A stretch of DNA of 9,276 nt from Candidatus Aquidulcis sp. (GTDB taxonomy: Bacteria; Chloroflexota; Anaerolineae; Anaerolineales; E44-bin32): the NCBI GenBank assembly GCA_020723365.1, contig DYJB01000047.1:4219-13494 (forward strand), written 5' to 3'. The notes beneath the pieces are model-generated. The model was given only the letters and a program-made list of their open reading frames with translations, ran no database searches and was not told where the DNA came from. Positions 1-7,035 of this stretch are shown piece by piece. Numbering within the stretch: the first letter of the stretch is position 1; each line of letters starts with the position of its first letter. Position numbers and translations under genes: made by a program.

Positions 1-793
1 GGGCCTCGTCGGCCGTCATCCGATCCAGCCACTGCTGGTTGGGCTTATTGTAGTGCAAGGCCACCTTTTCCACCGCTGTCGTGATCAAGAACAGCTCCGC
101 CCCGATGCCCGAGGCCAGGACGGAAGCGCTGAAGTCCTTGTCGATCACGGCCTCGATCCCCTGCAGGTCGCCGTGCTCATCCTCGACCACCGGAATGCCT
201 CCACCGCCCACGGCGATGACGACAATCCCGGCCCGGATCAGGTCATCGATGGCCGGCTGCTCGATGATGCGCTGGGGGATCGGCGAGGGCACGACGCGCC
301 GCCAGCCGCGCCCGGCATCTTCAACCACCGCCCAGCCGTCGGACGCCTGGCGCTTCTTCGCCATGCCCTCGTCCATGAAGGAGCCGATCGGCTTGCTCGG
401 GTTCTGGAAGGCCTTGTCGTTGCGGTCGACCAGCGTCTGGGTGACGACCGTCGCCGCCAGCTTGCTGATCTTGCGGGCGCGAAACTCGTTGTACAGGGCG
501 CGCTGGAACATGTAGCCGATGGCGCCTTGCGTGTCGGCGCCGCAGTAGTCCAGCGGGACCATGTGCAGCTCACCCAGCGCCAGCTCGGCACGGCGCAGGA
601 TGAAGCCCACCTGCGGCCCGTTGCCGTGCGTGATGACGACTTCCCAGCCGGCTTCGATCATGCCGGCGATGTGCTTCATCGACTCCACCGAGGCGGCATA
701 CTGATCGGGGATCGACTGGTGCTTGGCGTCCTTGATCAGGGAGTTGCCTCCCACGGCCACGACGGCGACTCTCTTCTTCGGGCTTTCTGGCAT
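1..793 (-). CDS. arcC: Carbamate kinase, 3' end cut by window edge
   Basis: Carbamate kinase of the amino acid kinase fold: it interconverts carbamoyl phosphate + ADP with carbamate + ATP, normally making ATP in the cytoplasm during catabolism. I translated 264 residues from the ATG at 793; the frame is open to base 2, and a family member is about 310 residues, so only the C-terminal part is missing. Visible family motifs are the GGN phosphate loop (15-17), HGNGPQVG (56-63), GRGWRRVVPSP (161-171), GGGGIPV (196-202) and VIDKDF (216-221, with the conserved lysine). A good ribosome site (AGGAGAG) precedes the ATG. It is the last complete-looking step of the cluster and follows two carbamoyltransferases after a repeat-filled 116-bp gap. 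No arginine deiminase gene is visible, so a role in purine/ureide breakdown (as E. coli YqeA) is inferred. Family identity is near certain. Confidence 0.96.
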   Translation of the reverse strand, partial: MPESPKKRVAVVAVGGNSLIKDAKHQSIPDQYAASVESMKHIAGMIEAGWEVVITHGNGPQVGFILRRAELALGELHMVPLDYCGADTQGAIGYMFQRALYNEFRARKISKLAATVVTQTLVDRNDKAFQNPSKPIGSFMDEGMAKKRQASDGWAVVEDAGRGWRRVVPSPIPQRIIEQPAIDDLIRAGIVVIAVGGGGIPVVEDEHGDLQGIEAVIDKDFSASVLASGIGAELFLITTAVEKVALHYNKPNQQWLDRMTADEA

Positions 794-841
794 CTGCGTC
801 TCTCCTCTTGCGACACGGCCCTCGTCTTGGACATCGAGCTT

Positions 842-904
842 CTAGCTACTAGCTACTAGCAACTAGCTGCTGGCCGCTAGTTGCTAGCCGCTAATCGCTA
901 GGTG
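842..904. repeat. Nine-unit degenerate heptamer array (CTAGCNN)
   Basis: Read on the plus strand in steps of seven from 842 the units are CTAGCTA, CTAGCTA, CTAGCAA, CTAGCTG, CTGGCCG, CTAGTTG, CTAGCCG, CTAATCG and CTAGGTG. The first five positions are largely fixed as CTAGC and the last two vary. The array fills more than half of the 116-bp gap between the YgeW-like gene and carbamate kinase and ends five bases short of the YgeW-like stop codon. CTAG is self-complementary, so the transcript could pair with itself. Function unknown; it resembles the short tandem heptamer repeats found between genes in some bacteria. Confidence 0.85.
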
Positions 905-909
905 CCACG

Positions 910-1890
910 CTACTTCATCGTCAGCGCCATGACCGCCTTCTGGGCGTGCATGCGATTCTCGGCCTCGTCGTACACCACGCTCTGGGCGCTGTCGATGACG
1001 CCGTCGGTGACCTCGACGTTGCGGTCGGCCGGCAGCGGGTGCATGTAGATGGCGTCCGGCTTGGCCAGCTTCATCTTGCGCTCGTCGGTGATCCACGACG
1101 AGTACTTCTGGATGATCTTGGCCCCCTGCTCCTGGTCGGTCGTCGTCAGCATGGCGCCCCACGACTTGGCGTAGACGATGTCGGCGCCCTGGATGGCCTT
1201 GTCCATGTCGTCCACCACTTCGAAACCGGTGCCGTAGCGCCGCGCCTGCTCGCGCGCCTGCTCCATGATGTCGGGCATCAGCTTGAACTCCGGCGGATGG
1301 GCCAGGACGACGTCCATGCCGAAGCGCGGCATCTGCAGCACCAGGGACTGGGGGACGGACATCGGCTTCTGGTACGAGGCGGCATAGGCCCACGACACCA
1401 CCATCTTGCGACGGCGCAGGTCGCGCCCCTTCTTCTCCACGATGGTCATCAGGTCGGCCAGGATCTGGAACGGGTGGTAGATCTCGCACTGCATGTTGAG
1501 GATCGGCACGCGCGAGTTGCGGGCCACGTCGTTCAGGTACTTGTTCCCCACGCCCCAGTCGACGTGGCGGATGGCGATGCCGTCGAAGTAGCGCCCGAAG
1601 ATCTCGCCGATCTCCTTGGGCGTGTCGCCGTGGGCGATCTGGGTCGTCTTGGACTCGATGAAAGCGGCGTGACCCCCAAGCTGGGCCATGCCGGCCTCGA
1701 ACGATCCGCGGGTGCGCGTGCTGCTGAAGAAGAACAGCATCGCCAGAACCTTGTCCCGCAGGTAGGCATGCGGCTCGCCCAGGGCGCGCTTGCGCTTCAG
1801 GTCGAAGGCCACATCCAGGACGGTCTCCACCTCCTCGCGTGAGAAGTCGAGATCGCCGATCAGGTCGCGGCCGCGAAGATCCGTTTGCAT
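910..1890 (-). CDS. ygeW: YgeW-like knotted catabolic carbamoyltransferase
   Basis: Aspartate/ornithine carbamoyltransferase superfamily, 326 residues. The carbamoyl-phosphate site is intact: SSTRTR (56-61), IRH (107-109) and HPFQ (139-142). The ornithine site is not: where ornithine transcarbamylases have an Asp and an SMG loop this protein has YAKSWGAM (240-247), and their HCLP is HPLP (284-287). Segments QIAHGDT (84-90), QCEIYHPFQ (134-142), the proline-containing WAYAASYQKPMSVPQ (167-181) and YAKSW match my memory of E. coli YgeW, a knotted transcarbamylase of unsettled substrate. It is shorter than YgeW (about 396). The C-terminal DEAENRMHAQKAVM (308-321) is ornithine-transcarbamylase-like. 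AAGGAG lies 6-7 nt before the ATG. Likely role (inferred): phosphorolysis of a ureido compound to carbamoyl phosphate for the adjacent kinase. Automated pipelines may call it ornithine carbamoyltransferase. The superfamily is certain; the YgeW assignment is probable. Confidence 0.85.
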   Translation of the reverse strand: MQTDLRGRDLIGDLDFSREEVETVLDVAFDLKRKRALGEPHAYLRDKVLAMLFFFSSTRTRGSFEAGMAQLGGHAAFIESKTTQIAHGDTPKEIGEIFGRYFDGIAIRHVDWGVGNKYLNDVARNSRVPILNMQCEIYHPFQILADLMTIVEKKGRDLRRRKMVVSWAYAASYQKPMSVPQSLVLQMPRFGMDVVLAHPPEFKLMPDIMEQAREQARRYGTGFEVVDDMDKAIQGADIVYAKSWGAMLTTTDQEQGAKIIQKYSSWITDERKMKLAKPDAIYMHPLPADRNVEVTDGVIDSAQSVVYDEAENRMHAQKAVMALTMK

Positions 1891-1913
1891 GGGAGACTCC
1901 TTGTTGTCGAACT

Positions 1914-1948
1914 CTGAGCTATCAGCCGTCAGCTTTCAGCCATCAGCG
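1914..1948. repeat. Heptamer array, TCAGC type (left half of inverted pair)
   Basis: In steps of seven the plus strand reads CTGAGCT, ATCAGCC, GTCAGCT, TTCAGCC, ATCAGCG: a core TCAGC with two variable bases, the first unit being degenerate. It lies upstream of the YgeW-like start, within the 140-bp gap after the ATCase-like gene. Together with the oppositely oriented array at 1997-2024 it can fold into a long imperfect stem with a loop of about 48 nt. Function unknown. Confidence 0.75.
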
Positions 1949-1996
1949 AAGCCTGTGCCGCATCCTCGAGTCAACCTCGATGCCCGACGGACCCAG

Positions 1997-2024
1997 GCTG
2001 AGAGCTGATCGCTGAACGCTGATC
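1997..2024. repeat. Heptamer array, GCTGA type (right half of inverted pair)
   Basis: Four consecutive plus-strand units GCTGAGA, GCTGATC, GCTGAAC, GCTGATC, then a decayed GCAGTCC reaching the stop codon of the ATCase-like gene at 2031. The fixed GCTGA is the reverse complement of the TCAGC core of the array at 1914-1948, so the two arrays face each other. Like the array at 842-904, it directly follows (in the direction of transcription) the end of a carbamoyltransferase gene. Confidence 0.75.
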
Positions 2025-2030
2025 GCAGTC

Positions 2031-2981
2031 CTATTCCATCGCCCCCAGCACGCTCGCCAGGATAGCCATGCGCATCACCACGCCGTTGAAGGCCTCTTCC
2101 CAGTAGCGGGCATGGCGGGTGTAGTCCACCTCCTCCAGCAGCTCGTCCATACGCGGCAGGGAGTGCAGGATGAGCGAATCCGGGCGCGCCTTCTTCATCA
2201 GCGCCTTGGTCACCTGGTAGTTGGCCGGCGTCATCCCGACGTCGCCCTTGCGCTCATCGCGGGACTTGGTGTAGTCCGGCTGCACGACGGGTTCCATGTA
2301 GATCACGTCCGCCTCGGCGATCGCCTTGCTGACTTGATCGACCTCCCGGTAGTTCAGGTTGAGCTCGTCCAGCTCCTTCTTGAACTCCGGCGTCAGCGAC
2401 ATCTCCGGCGGAGCGATGTAGGTCGCCTGGATGTCGAACTGGCTCATGGCGTACGAGATCGAGTGCATGGTGCGCATGCGCATGTCGCCGATGAGAAGGA
2501 AGTTGAGCCCGTCCAGCTTCCCCTTCTCCTTCCAGATCGTGTACATGTCGGTCAGCACCTGCGTCGGGTGCTCGCCCCACCCGTCCCCGGCGTTGATCAC
2601 CGGCACGCTCGACCAGCGCGCCGCTTCGGCCGGGGCGCCCTGCTGGAAGTGGCGCATGACGATGGCGTCACCGTAGTACTCCAGCATGTGAACCGTGTCC
2701 TTGATCGACTCCTGGTAGAAGTCGCCGGCGCGCGTCATCTTGGCGTCGGAGAAGCCGGTGACCTTGCCGCCCAGGCGCAGCATGGCGGCCTCGTGGGCCA
2801 ACCGCGTGCGCGTGCTCGGCTGGTAGAAGGCCGTCACCAGCGTCTTCTCCTTGAGCAGATCCGTGTTGCGCCGATCGCGGGCGATGGGAGCCAGCCGGTC
2901 GGCGATCTCGAACAGCCGGAAGTACTCCGCCCGCTCGAATCCCTTGAGGGAGAGGATGTCTCGTCCTGCAAAGCTGCGCAT
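2031..2981 (-). CDS. Aspartate carbamoyltransferase-like protein with altered substrate site
   Basis: Resembles the catalytic chain of aspartate carbamoyltransferase along its length (316 residues from the ATG at 2981). Carbamoyl-phosphate features are kept: PSTRTR (55-60), MRH (109-111), GDGWGEHPTQ (132-141), the arginine in GDMRMRTMHS (165-174) and HSLPRMDEL (273-281, normally HPLPRVDE). The parts that bind aspartate are not. The flexible 80s loop with its two lysines becomes KMTRAGDFYQES, and the stretch YMTRVQ of E. coli PyrB, carrying the aspartate-binding arginine and glutamine, becomes YMEPVVQ (228-234). It is therefore unlikely to make carbamoyl-aspartate. No regulatory chain or other pyrimidine gene is adjacent. 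It sits between the GntR gene and the YgeW-like paralogue, so a second ureido substrate or a partner role is inferred. Pipelines may name it pyrB. The reading frame also opens at a TTG at 2987, which I rejected on ribosome-site spacing. Confidence 0.88.
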   Translation of the reverse strand: MRSFAGRDILSLKGFERAEYFRLFEIADRLAPIARDRRNTDLLKEKTLVTAFYQPSTRTRLAHEAAMLRLGGKVTGFSDAKMTRAGDFYQESIKDTVHMLEYYGDAIVMRHFQQGAPAEAARWSSVPVINAGDGWGEHPTQVLTDMYTIWKEKGKLDGLNFLLIGDMRMRTMHSISYAMSQFDIQATYIAPPEMSLTPEFKKELDELNLNYREVDQVSKAIAEADVIYMEPVVQPDYTKSRDERKGDVGMTPANYQVTKALMKKARPDSLILHSLPRMDELLEEVDYTRHARYWEEAFNGVVMRMAILASVLGAME

Positions 2982-2988
2982 GTCCAAT

Positions 2989-2994
2989 CTCCTT
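2989..2994 (-). promoter_or_regulatory. Ribosome binding site fixing the ATG at 2981
   Basis: On the minus strand AAGGAG ends seven bases before the ATG at 2981. The in-frame TTG at 2987 would leave only one base between this site and the start, so the ATG two codons later is preferred. Confidence 0.75.
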
Positions 2995-3005
2995 TTGGTT
3001 GTCTT

Positions 3006-3026
3006 CGCCGCCCGCCTGGGGCGGCG
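3006..3026 (-). other. Intercistronic GC hairpin between gntR and ATCase-like gene
   Basis: Perfect 8-bp arms CGCCGCCC (3006-3013) and GGGCGGCG (3019-3026) with a 5-nt loop, in the 74-bp gap between the regulator's stop and the ATCase-like start, and about 11 nt upstream of that gene's ribosome site. No run of T follows on the minus strand, so it does not look like an intrinsic terminator. It could stabilise or process the polycistronic RNA. Confidence 0.5.
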
Positions 3027-3055
3027 CAGGATGTCGTGCCGACGGCCGGCCGACG

Positions 3056-3829
3056 CTAGACGTGCCGTCCAACCCGCCGTACGACGTGGAAGCGAAACGT
3101 CCCCGGCAGAAAGGTGCTCAGGGAATGAACCACGGCCTGGTTGTCCTTGGTGAAAAGATAGGCCTCCATGCGCAGCAGCACATCGCCACGCTGTATGCTC
3201 AGGCTGCGGGCGATCTCGCCCGTGGCGGAGACGGCGGTGATCTCGGTGCGCGACGAATCGAGCGCCGGCTCCCCCCGCCGCAAGAGCAGGTCGAGCACGG
3301 ACCCGGTGAAGCCATGCTCGAGCGCGCCGTCCGGCAGGATGGTCGGCGAGAAGGCGTCGACCAGGTGGGCGACCGGCCGGCCCTCGGCCAGCATGACCCG
3401 CGCGACCTCGACCAGATCGTTCCCCTCACCCAGGCCCAGCGCGCGGGCTTCCTCCGCCTCCGGCGCCCGCCGCCGTACCTGGTGGGCGCCCATCGTGGCC
3501 GAGAGCCCCATGCGCCGGGCCAGCGTCTCGATGCTCTCCAGCACTTCGAGCCCGGTGTCGATCACCTGGGGCGCCTCGGTGACGTAGGTGCCGACGCCCT
3601 GCCGCCGCACGACCAGCCCGCGCTCCTCGAACGAACGCATCGCCTCGCGCAGCGTCGCCCGCGAGACGCCCATCTGGCGCGCCAGGTCCGGTTCCGAAGG
3701 CAGGTAGGTGCCGGGCGCCGTCCCGGCCAGCAGCCGGCCCAGAGCCTCCGCCGTATGCTGGTAGAGGGGGCGGCCGGCGGCCGTCTTGTGCGGCGCGGCC
3801 CCGGGTGCGCTTCGACCGCGATCAGCCAC
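3056..3829 (-). CDS. GntR family (HutC/UTRA type) transcriptional regulator
   Basis: A 257-residue repressor-like protein. The N-terminal winged helix (about 20-85) shows PLYQHTAEAL, LPSEPDLARQMGVSRATLRE (helix-turn-helix) and the wing GLVVRRQGVGTYV. The C-terminal part (about 95-250) looks like a UTRA ligand domain: EVARVMLAEGRPVAH, then FSPTILPDG, and a closing strand set ending FLPGTFRFHVVRR. The start is GTG at 3829, supported by GAGGAGG at 3836-3842 with six bases between. The gene overlaps the 3' end of the adenine deaminase gene by 8 bp, so the two are probably translationally coupled and the regulator is made with the operon it controls. The ligand is not readable from sequence; a purine or ureide is the natural guess. 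The best candidate target is the operator at 7067-7077. Confidence 0.92.
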   Translation of the reverse strand: MADRGRSAPGAAPHKTAAGRPLYQHTAEALGRLLAGTAPGTYLPSEPDLARQMGVSRATLREAMRSFEERGLVVRRQGVGTYVTEAPQVIDTGLEVLESIETLARRMGLSATMGAHQVRRRAPEAEEARALGLGEGNDLVEVARVMLAEGRPVAHLVDAFSPTILPDGALEHGFTGSVLDLLLRRGEPALDSSRTEITAVSATGEIARSLSIQRGDVLLRMEAYLFTKDNQAVVHSLSTFLPGTFRFHVVRRVGRHV

Positions 3830-5624
3830 GCGGCCCCTCCTCGATCAAGGGGATGGGCCGGAAAGCCACCACGTCGATCAGCCCGCGATCCGAGATGCGC
3901 AGCTCGGGAATGACCACCAGCGCCAGCAGGCTGATCTGCATGTTGGCGTTGTGCAGGCGGCAGCCGCACTGCCGCAGCGCGTCCAGCAGGCCGGCCGCCT
4001 TGCCCGCCACCGCCTCCGCCGGCTCATCCGACATCAACCCGGCGATGGGCAGCTCCACCCGCGCCTGGATCTCGCCGCCGCGCACGACGACCTGCCCGCC
4101 GCCGATCTTCGCCAGCTCGTTGGCGGCCATGGCCATATCCTCCTCGCGCGTCCCGACGATCACCATCTGGTGCGAGTCGTGCGACACGGTCGAGCCGGCG
4201 GCGCACGGCACCGTCAACCCGAAGCCGCGCACGAAGCCGACCTGCACGGCTCCCGTCCCGTGATGGCGGTCGACGATAGCCACCTTGGCCCGATCCTCAT
4301 CCAGCGAGGCGCGCAGTTGGCCGCCTTCGGGCTCGACCTCCAGCAGCAGGTGGCGCGTCGGCGCCTGGTTCTCGATCACGCCGATGACATGGACTCGCGC
4401 CGGTCCCGCTCCGGCGTACGGCACGCGGAAGTCCTCTGCCCGCACGGCACGCGGCAGGTGGATCGTCTTGCGAACCTCGGGCGGGAAGGTGAACGCCGGC
4501 CGGGCAGCGCGTACCTCGCCCGCCGCCGCCACGATCTCCCCCCGGGCGTAGACCTCGTCGATCGCCAGCGTCTCAAGGTCGCTCACCAGCAGGAGGTCCG
4601 CCCAGCGGCCGGGAGCGATCATCCCGACGTCGCGGGCGACGCCGAAGTGCTCGGCCGTGTTGATGGTCGCCATCTGGAGCGCCGTCATCGCCGGCAGCCC
4701 GGCCTGCATCGCCACGCGCACCACTCGGTCGACGTGGCCCTCGGCCACGAGCGTCTCGCTGTGCGAGTCGTCGGTCACCAGCAGGAAGTGGCGCGGGTCG
4801 AGGCCTCGCTCGAGAACGGCGCGCGCCTGCTCGGCGACGTCGTGCCAGGCGGAGCCCTGGCGCAGCATGACCTTCATCCCCTGCCGCGCCCGCGCCATCG
4901 CATCGTCCAGGCTGGTGCCCTCGTGGTCATCCTCGGCCCCGCCGGCGGCGTAGGCATGGAAGGCCAGGCCCAGGTCGGGCGACGGGTAGTGTCCGCCGAT
5001 GACCTTGCCCGCCTGGCGCGCCTCGGCCATCTCGGCGTGCATCTTGTCGTCGTTGGCCGCCACGCCCGGATAGTTCATCACCTCGCCCAGGCCGATGACG
5101 TTCGGCCAGGTGAGCGCCTCCGCCACCTCCTGCGGCCCCAACGTGGCCGCTCCCCGCTCCATCCCCGGCGCCGAGGGCACGCACGACGGCACCTCGACCC
5201 AAACATGGATCGGCTGGACGGAGGCCTCCTGAGCCATCAGGCGCACCCCCTCAAGCCCGAGCACGTTGGCGATTTCATGCGGGTCGATGAACATGCCGGT
5301 CGTGCCGTGGGGCATCACCGCCCGCACGAACTCGCTGATCGTCAGCATTCCCGATTCGACGTGCATATGACCATCGAGCAGGCCGGGGACCAGCCAGCGG
5401 CCGGCGGCCTGGACGACCTTCGTCGCCGGGCCGATGGCATGGCGAGCGTCCGGGCCGACGTAGGCGATCCGCCCGCCCACGACCGCCACGTCGGTGTGGT
5501 CGATGATCTCGCCCGTCTGCACGCACACCCAGCGCCCGTCGCGCACGATCAGGTCGGCCGGGGCGCGCCCCATGGAGACGTCCACCAGTCGTTGGGAGAG
5601 AATCTTCCGGTCGGTGATCGTCAT
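3822..5624 (-). CDS. ade: Adenine deaminase
   Basis: Amidohydrolase that converts adenine to hypoxanthine and ammonia in the cytoplasm; 600 residues, the usual length of the bacterial Ade family. The metal site motif GHMHVES is at 85-91, PHEIANVLG at 115-123, GLGEVMNYPGV at 178-188, GHYP at 211-214, DDHEGTS at 232-238, KVMLRQGSA at 251-259 and the metal aspartate in TDDSH at 284-288. The C-terminal domain typical of Ade (about 380-600) contains SHDSHQMVIVG (481-491) and ends with LRISDRGLIDVV. The ATG at 5624 is preceded by GAGAGGTGG. It lies 31 bp after the upstream deaminase gene and overlaps gntR by 8 bp, so it is an internal operon member. No odd features beyond SG in place of the common SS after the HMHVE motif. 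Confidence 0.96.
   Translation of the reverse strand: MTITDRKILSQRLVDVSMGRAPADLIVRDGRWVCVQTGEIIDHTDVAVVGGRIAYVGPDARHAIGPATKVVQAAGRWLVPGLLDGHMHVESGMLTISEFVRAVMPHGTTGMFIDPHEIANVLGLEGVRLMAQEASVQPIHVWVEVPSCVPSAPGMERGAATLGPQEVAEALTWPNVIGLGEVMNYPGVAANDDKMHAEMAEARQAGKVIGGHYPSPDLGLAFHAYAAGGAEDDHEGTSLDDAMARARQGMKVMLRQGSAWHDVAEQARAVLERGLDPRHFLLVTDDSHSETLVAEGHVDRVVRVAMQAGLPAMTALQMATINTAEHFGVARDVGMIAPGRWADLLLVSDLETLAIDEVYARGEIVAAAGEVRAARPAFTFPPEVRKTIHLPRAVRAEDFRVPYAGAGPARVHVIGVIENQAPTRHLLLEVEPEGGQLRASLDEDRAKVAIVDRHHGTGAVQVGFVRGFGLTVPCAAGSTVSHDSHQMVIVGTREEDMAMAANELAKIGGGQVVVRGGEIQARVELPIAGLMSDEPAEAVAGKAAGLLDALRQCGCRLHNANMQISLLALVVIPELRISDRGLIDVVAFRPIPLIEEGPRG
3836..3842 (-). promoter_or_regulatory. Strong ribosome binding site for GTG-start gntR
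   Basis: GAGGAGG on the minus strand lies inside the end of the adenine deaminase gene, six bases before the GTG at 3829. It decides the otherwise uncertain non-ATG start of the regulator. Confidence 0.75.
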
Positions 5625-5655
5625 TCCACCTCTCGGCGATCGGTCGGGCCGTTGC

Positions 5656-7035
5656 TCACGCGCCCTGCACCAGGCGGCGGGCGGCGCGGTTGTGGGACTC
5701 GATGACCACCGGCAGGTCGGCCGTCACCAGACGGCCCTCGCGCACAACCGCCCGTCCGTGCACGTAGTTGACGTCCACCTTGGCCGGCGAGCAGAACACG
5801 GTCGCCGCCACGGGATCATGCAGTCCGCCGGCGAAGTCAAGCCGGTTGAGGTCGATGGCAATGAAGTCGGCGCACTTGCCGGGTTCGAGGGATCCCAGGT
5901 CGGGCCGTCCCAGGACGCGCGCCCCGCCCAGCGTCGCCACCTCCAGCGCCTGGCGGGCGGTGAGCAGGTCCGGCTGATCATCGATCGCCGGCGCCACCGT
6001 CTGCCCCAGGCGCGAGAGCAGCAGCGCCTGACGCGCTTCGGCCAGCATGTGCGAACTGTCGTTGCTGGCCGAACCATCGACCCCCAGGCCGACGCGCACG
6101 CCGGCGGCGCGGTAGCGGCGCAGCGGCGCGATCCCTGAGGCCAGGCGCATGTTCGACGACGGGCAATGCGCCACGCCGATGCCGGCGCGCGCCATCCGGC
6201 CCACCTCGTCGGCGTTGATGTGCACGGCGTGAGCGAACCAGACATCCGGGCCGGACCAGTCGAGATGCTCGGCGTAGGCCAGCGGCCGGAAGCCGAACTG
6301 CGCCAGGCAGAACGACTCCTCGTCGAGGGTTTCCGCCAGGTGGGTGTGCAGGTGAACACCATAGGCGCGCGCCAGCGCAGCCGATTGTCGCATCAGCTCG
6401 GGGGTCACGGAGAACGGCGAGCATGGCGCCACGACCAGGCGCAGCATGGCCCCCGGCCGGGCATCGTGGTACGCCTCGATCAACCGGCGGGTGTCCTCCT
6501 CGATGGCGGCCGGCTCTTCGACCACCGAATCGGGCGGCAGTCCGCCCTGGCTCTCGCCCAGGCTCATGGAGCCGCGCGACGCGTGAAAGCGCAGGCCGAT
6601 CGACTGAGCCGATTCGATGGCATCGTCCAGACGGCAGCCATTGGGGTAGATGTACAGGTGGTCGGAAGCGGTCGTGCACCCGCTCAGCGCCAGCTCAGCC
6701 AGGCCGAGGGTCGTCGAAACCCGGATGTCCTCCGGTCGCATGCGAGCCCAGATCGGGTAGAGCGTCTTGAGCCACCGGAACAGGCCGGCATCCTGCGCTG
6801 CCGGCACGGCGCGCGTCAGCGTCTGGTACAGGTGGTGGTGGGTGTTGATCAGCCCGGGGAGGATGATGTGGCCGCGCAGGTCGAGGATCTCATCGGCCGT
6901 GGCGGGCAGCTCGGCGGTCGGCCCCACCTTCTCGATCCAGCCATCGCGGATGAGCAGGCCGGCGTCCGCCAACTCGCGCCGCGAGTCATCCATGGTCACG
7001 ACGATAGCTGCGTTCCGAACCAGGAGAGTAGGCAC
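5656..7035 (-). CDS. 8-oxoguanine deaminase-type amidohydrolase (ATZ/TRZ family)
   Basis: Metal-dependent deaminase of the AtzB/TrzA/guanine deaminase group, 459 residues from the GTG at 7035. Motifs (numbered from this start): the metal pair in NTHHHLYQTLTR (64-75), GSMSLGESQGGLPPDSV (155-171), HTHLAET (230-236), FAHAVHIN (267-274), VAHCPSSNMRLASG (288-301) and the metal aspartate in GVDGSASNDS (318-327). GSMSLGESQGG is, to my knowledge, typical of 8-oxoguanine deaminases, which give urate; guanine, isoxanthopterin or SsnA-like activity is possible. The frame extends upstream to a TTG at 7113, but those 26 residues have no family character, no ribosome site, and would cover the promoter at 7066-7094; the fold's first strand begins right after the GTG. 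First gene of the purine unit, 31 bp before ade. Confidence 0.9.
   Translation of the reverse strand: MPTLLVRNAAIVVTMDDSRRELADAGLLIRDGWIEKVGPTAELPATADEILDLRGHIILPGLINTHHHLYQTLTRAVPAAQDAGLFRWLKTLYPIWARMRPEDIRVSTTLGLAELALSGCTTASDHLYIYPNGCRLDDAIESAQSIGLRFHASRGSMSLGESQGGLPPDSVVEEPAAIEEDTRRLIEAYHDARPGAMLRLVVAPCSPFSVTPELMRQSAALARAYGVHLHTHLAETLDEESFCLAQFGFRPLAYAEHLDWSGPDVWFAHAVHINADEVGRMARAGIGVAHCPSSNMRLASGIAPLRRYRAAGVRVGLGVDGSASNDSSHMLAEARQALLLSRLGQTVAPAIDDQPDLLTARQALEVATLGGARVLGRPDLGSLEPGKCADFIAIDLNRLDFAGGLHDPVAATVFCSPAKVDVNYVHGRAVVREGRLVTADLPVVIESHNRAARRLVQGA

Noticed and set aside
842..904. CRISPR-like repeats
   Set aside because: The units are 7 bp with no spacers; two variable bases per unit cannot be spacers.
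910..2981. Arginine deiminase pathway or arginine/pyrimidine biosynthesis
   Set aside because: Both carbamoyltransferases have lost the ornithine or aspartate binding residues, no arginine deiminase or pyrimidine genes are present, and the linked genes are purine deaminases.
3786..5705. A 639-residue open frame on the plus strand opposite adenine deaminase
   Set aside because: Its composition (rich in Arg, His, Asp, Gly, Ala) is that of an antisense shadow in GC-rich DNA, and the minus strand encodes a full, motif-complete adenine deaminase.
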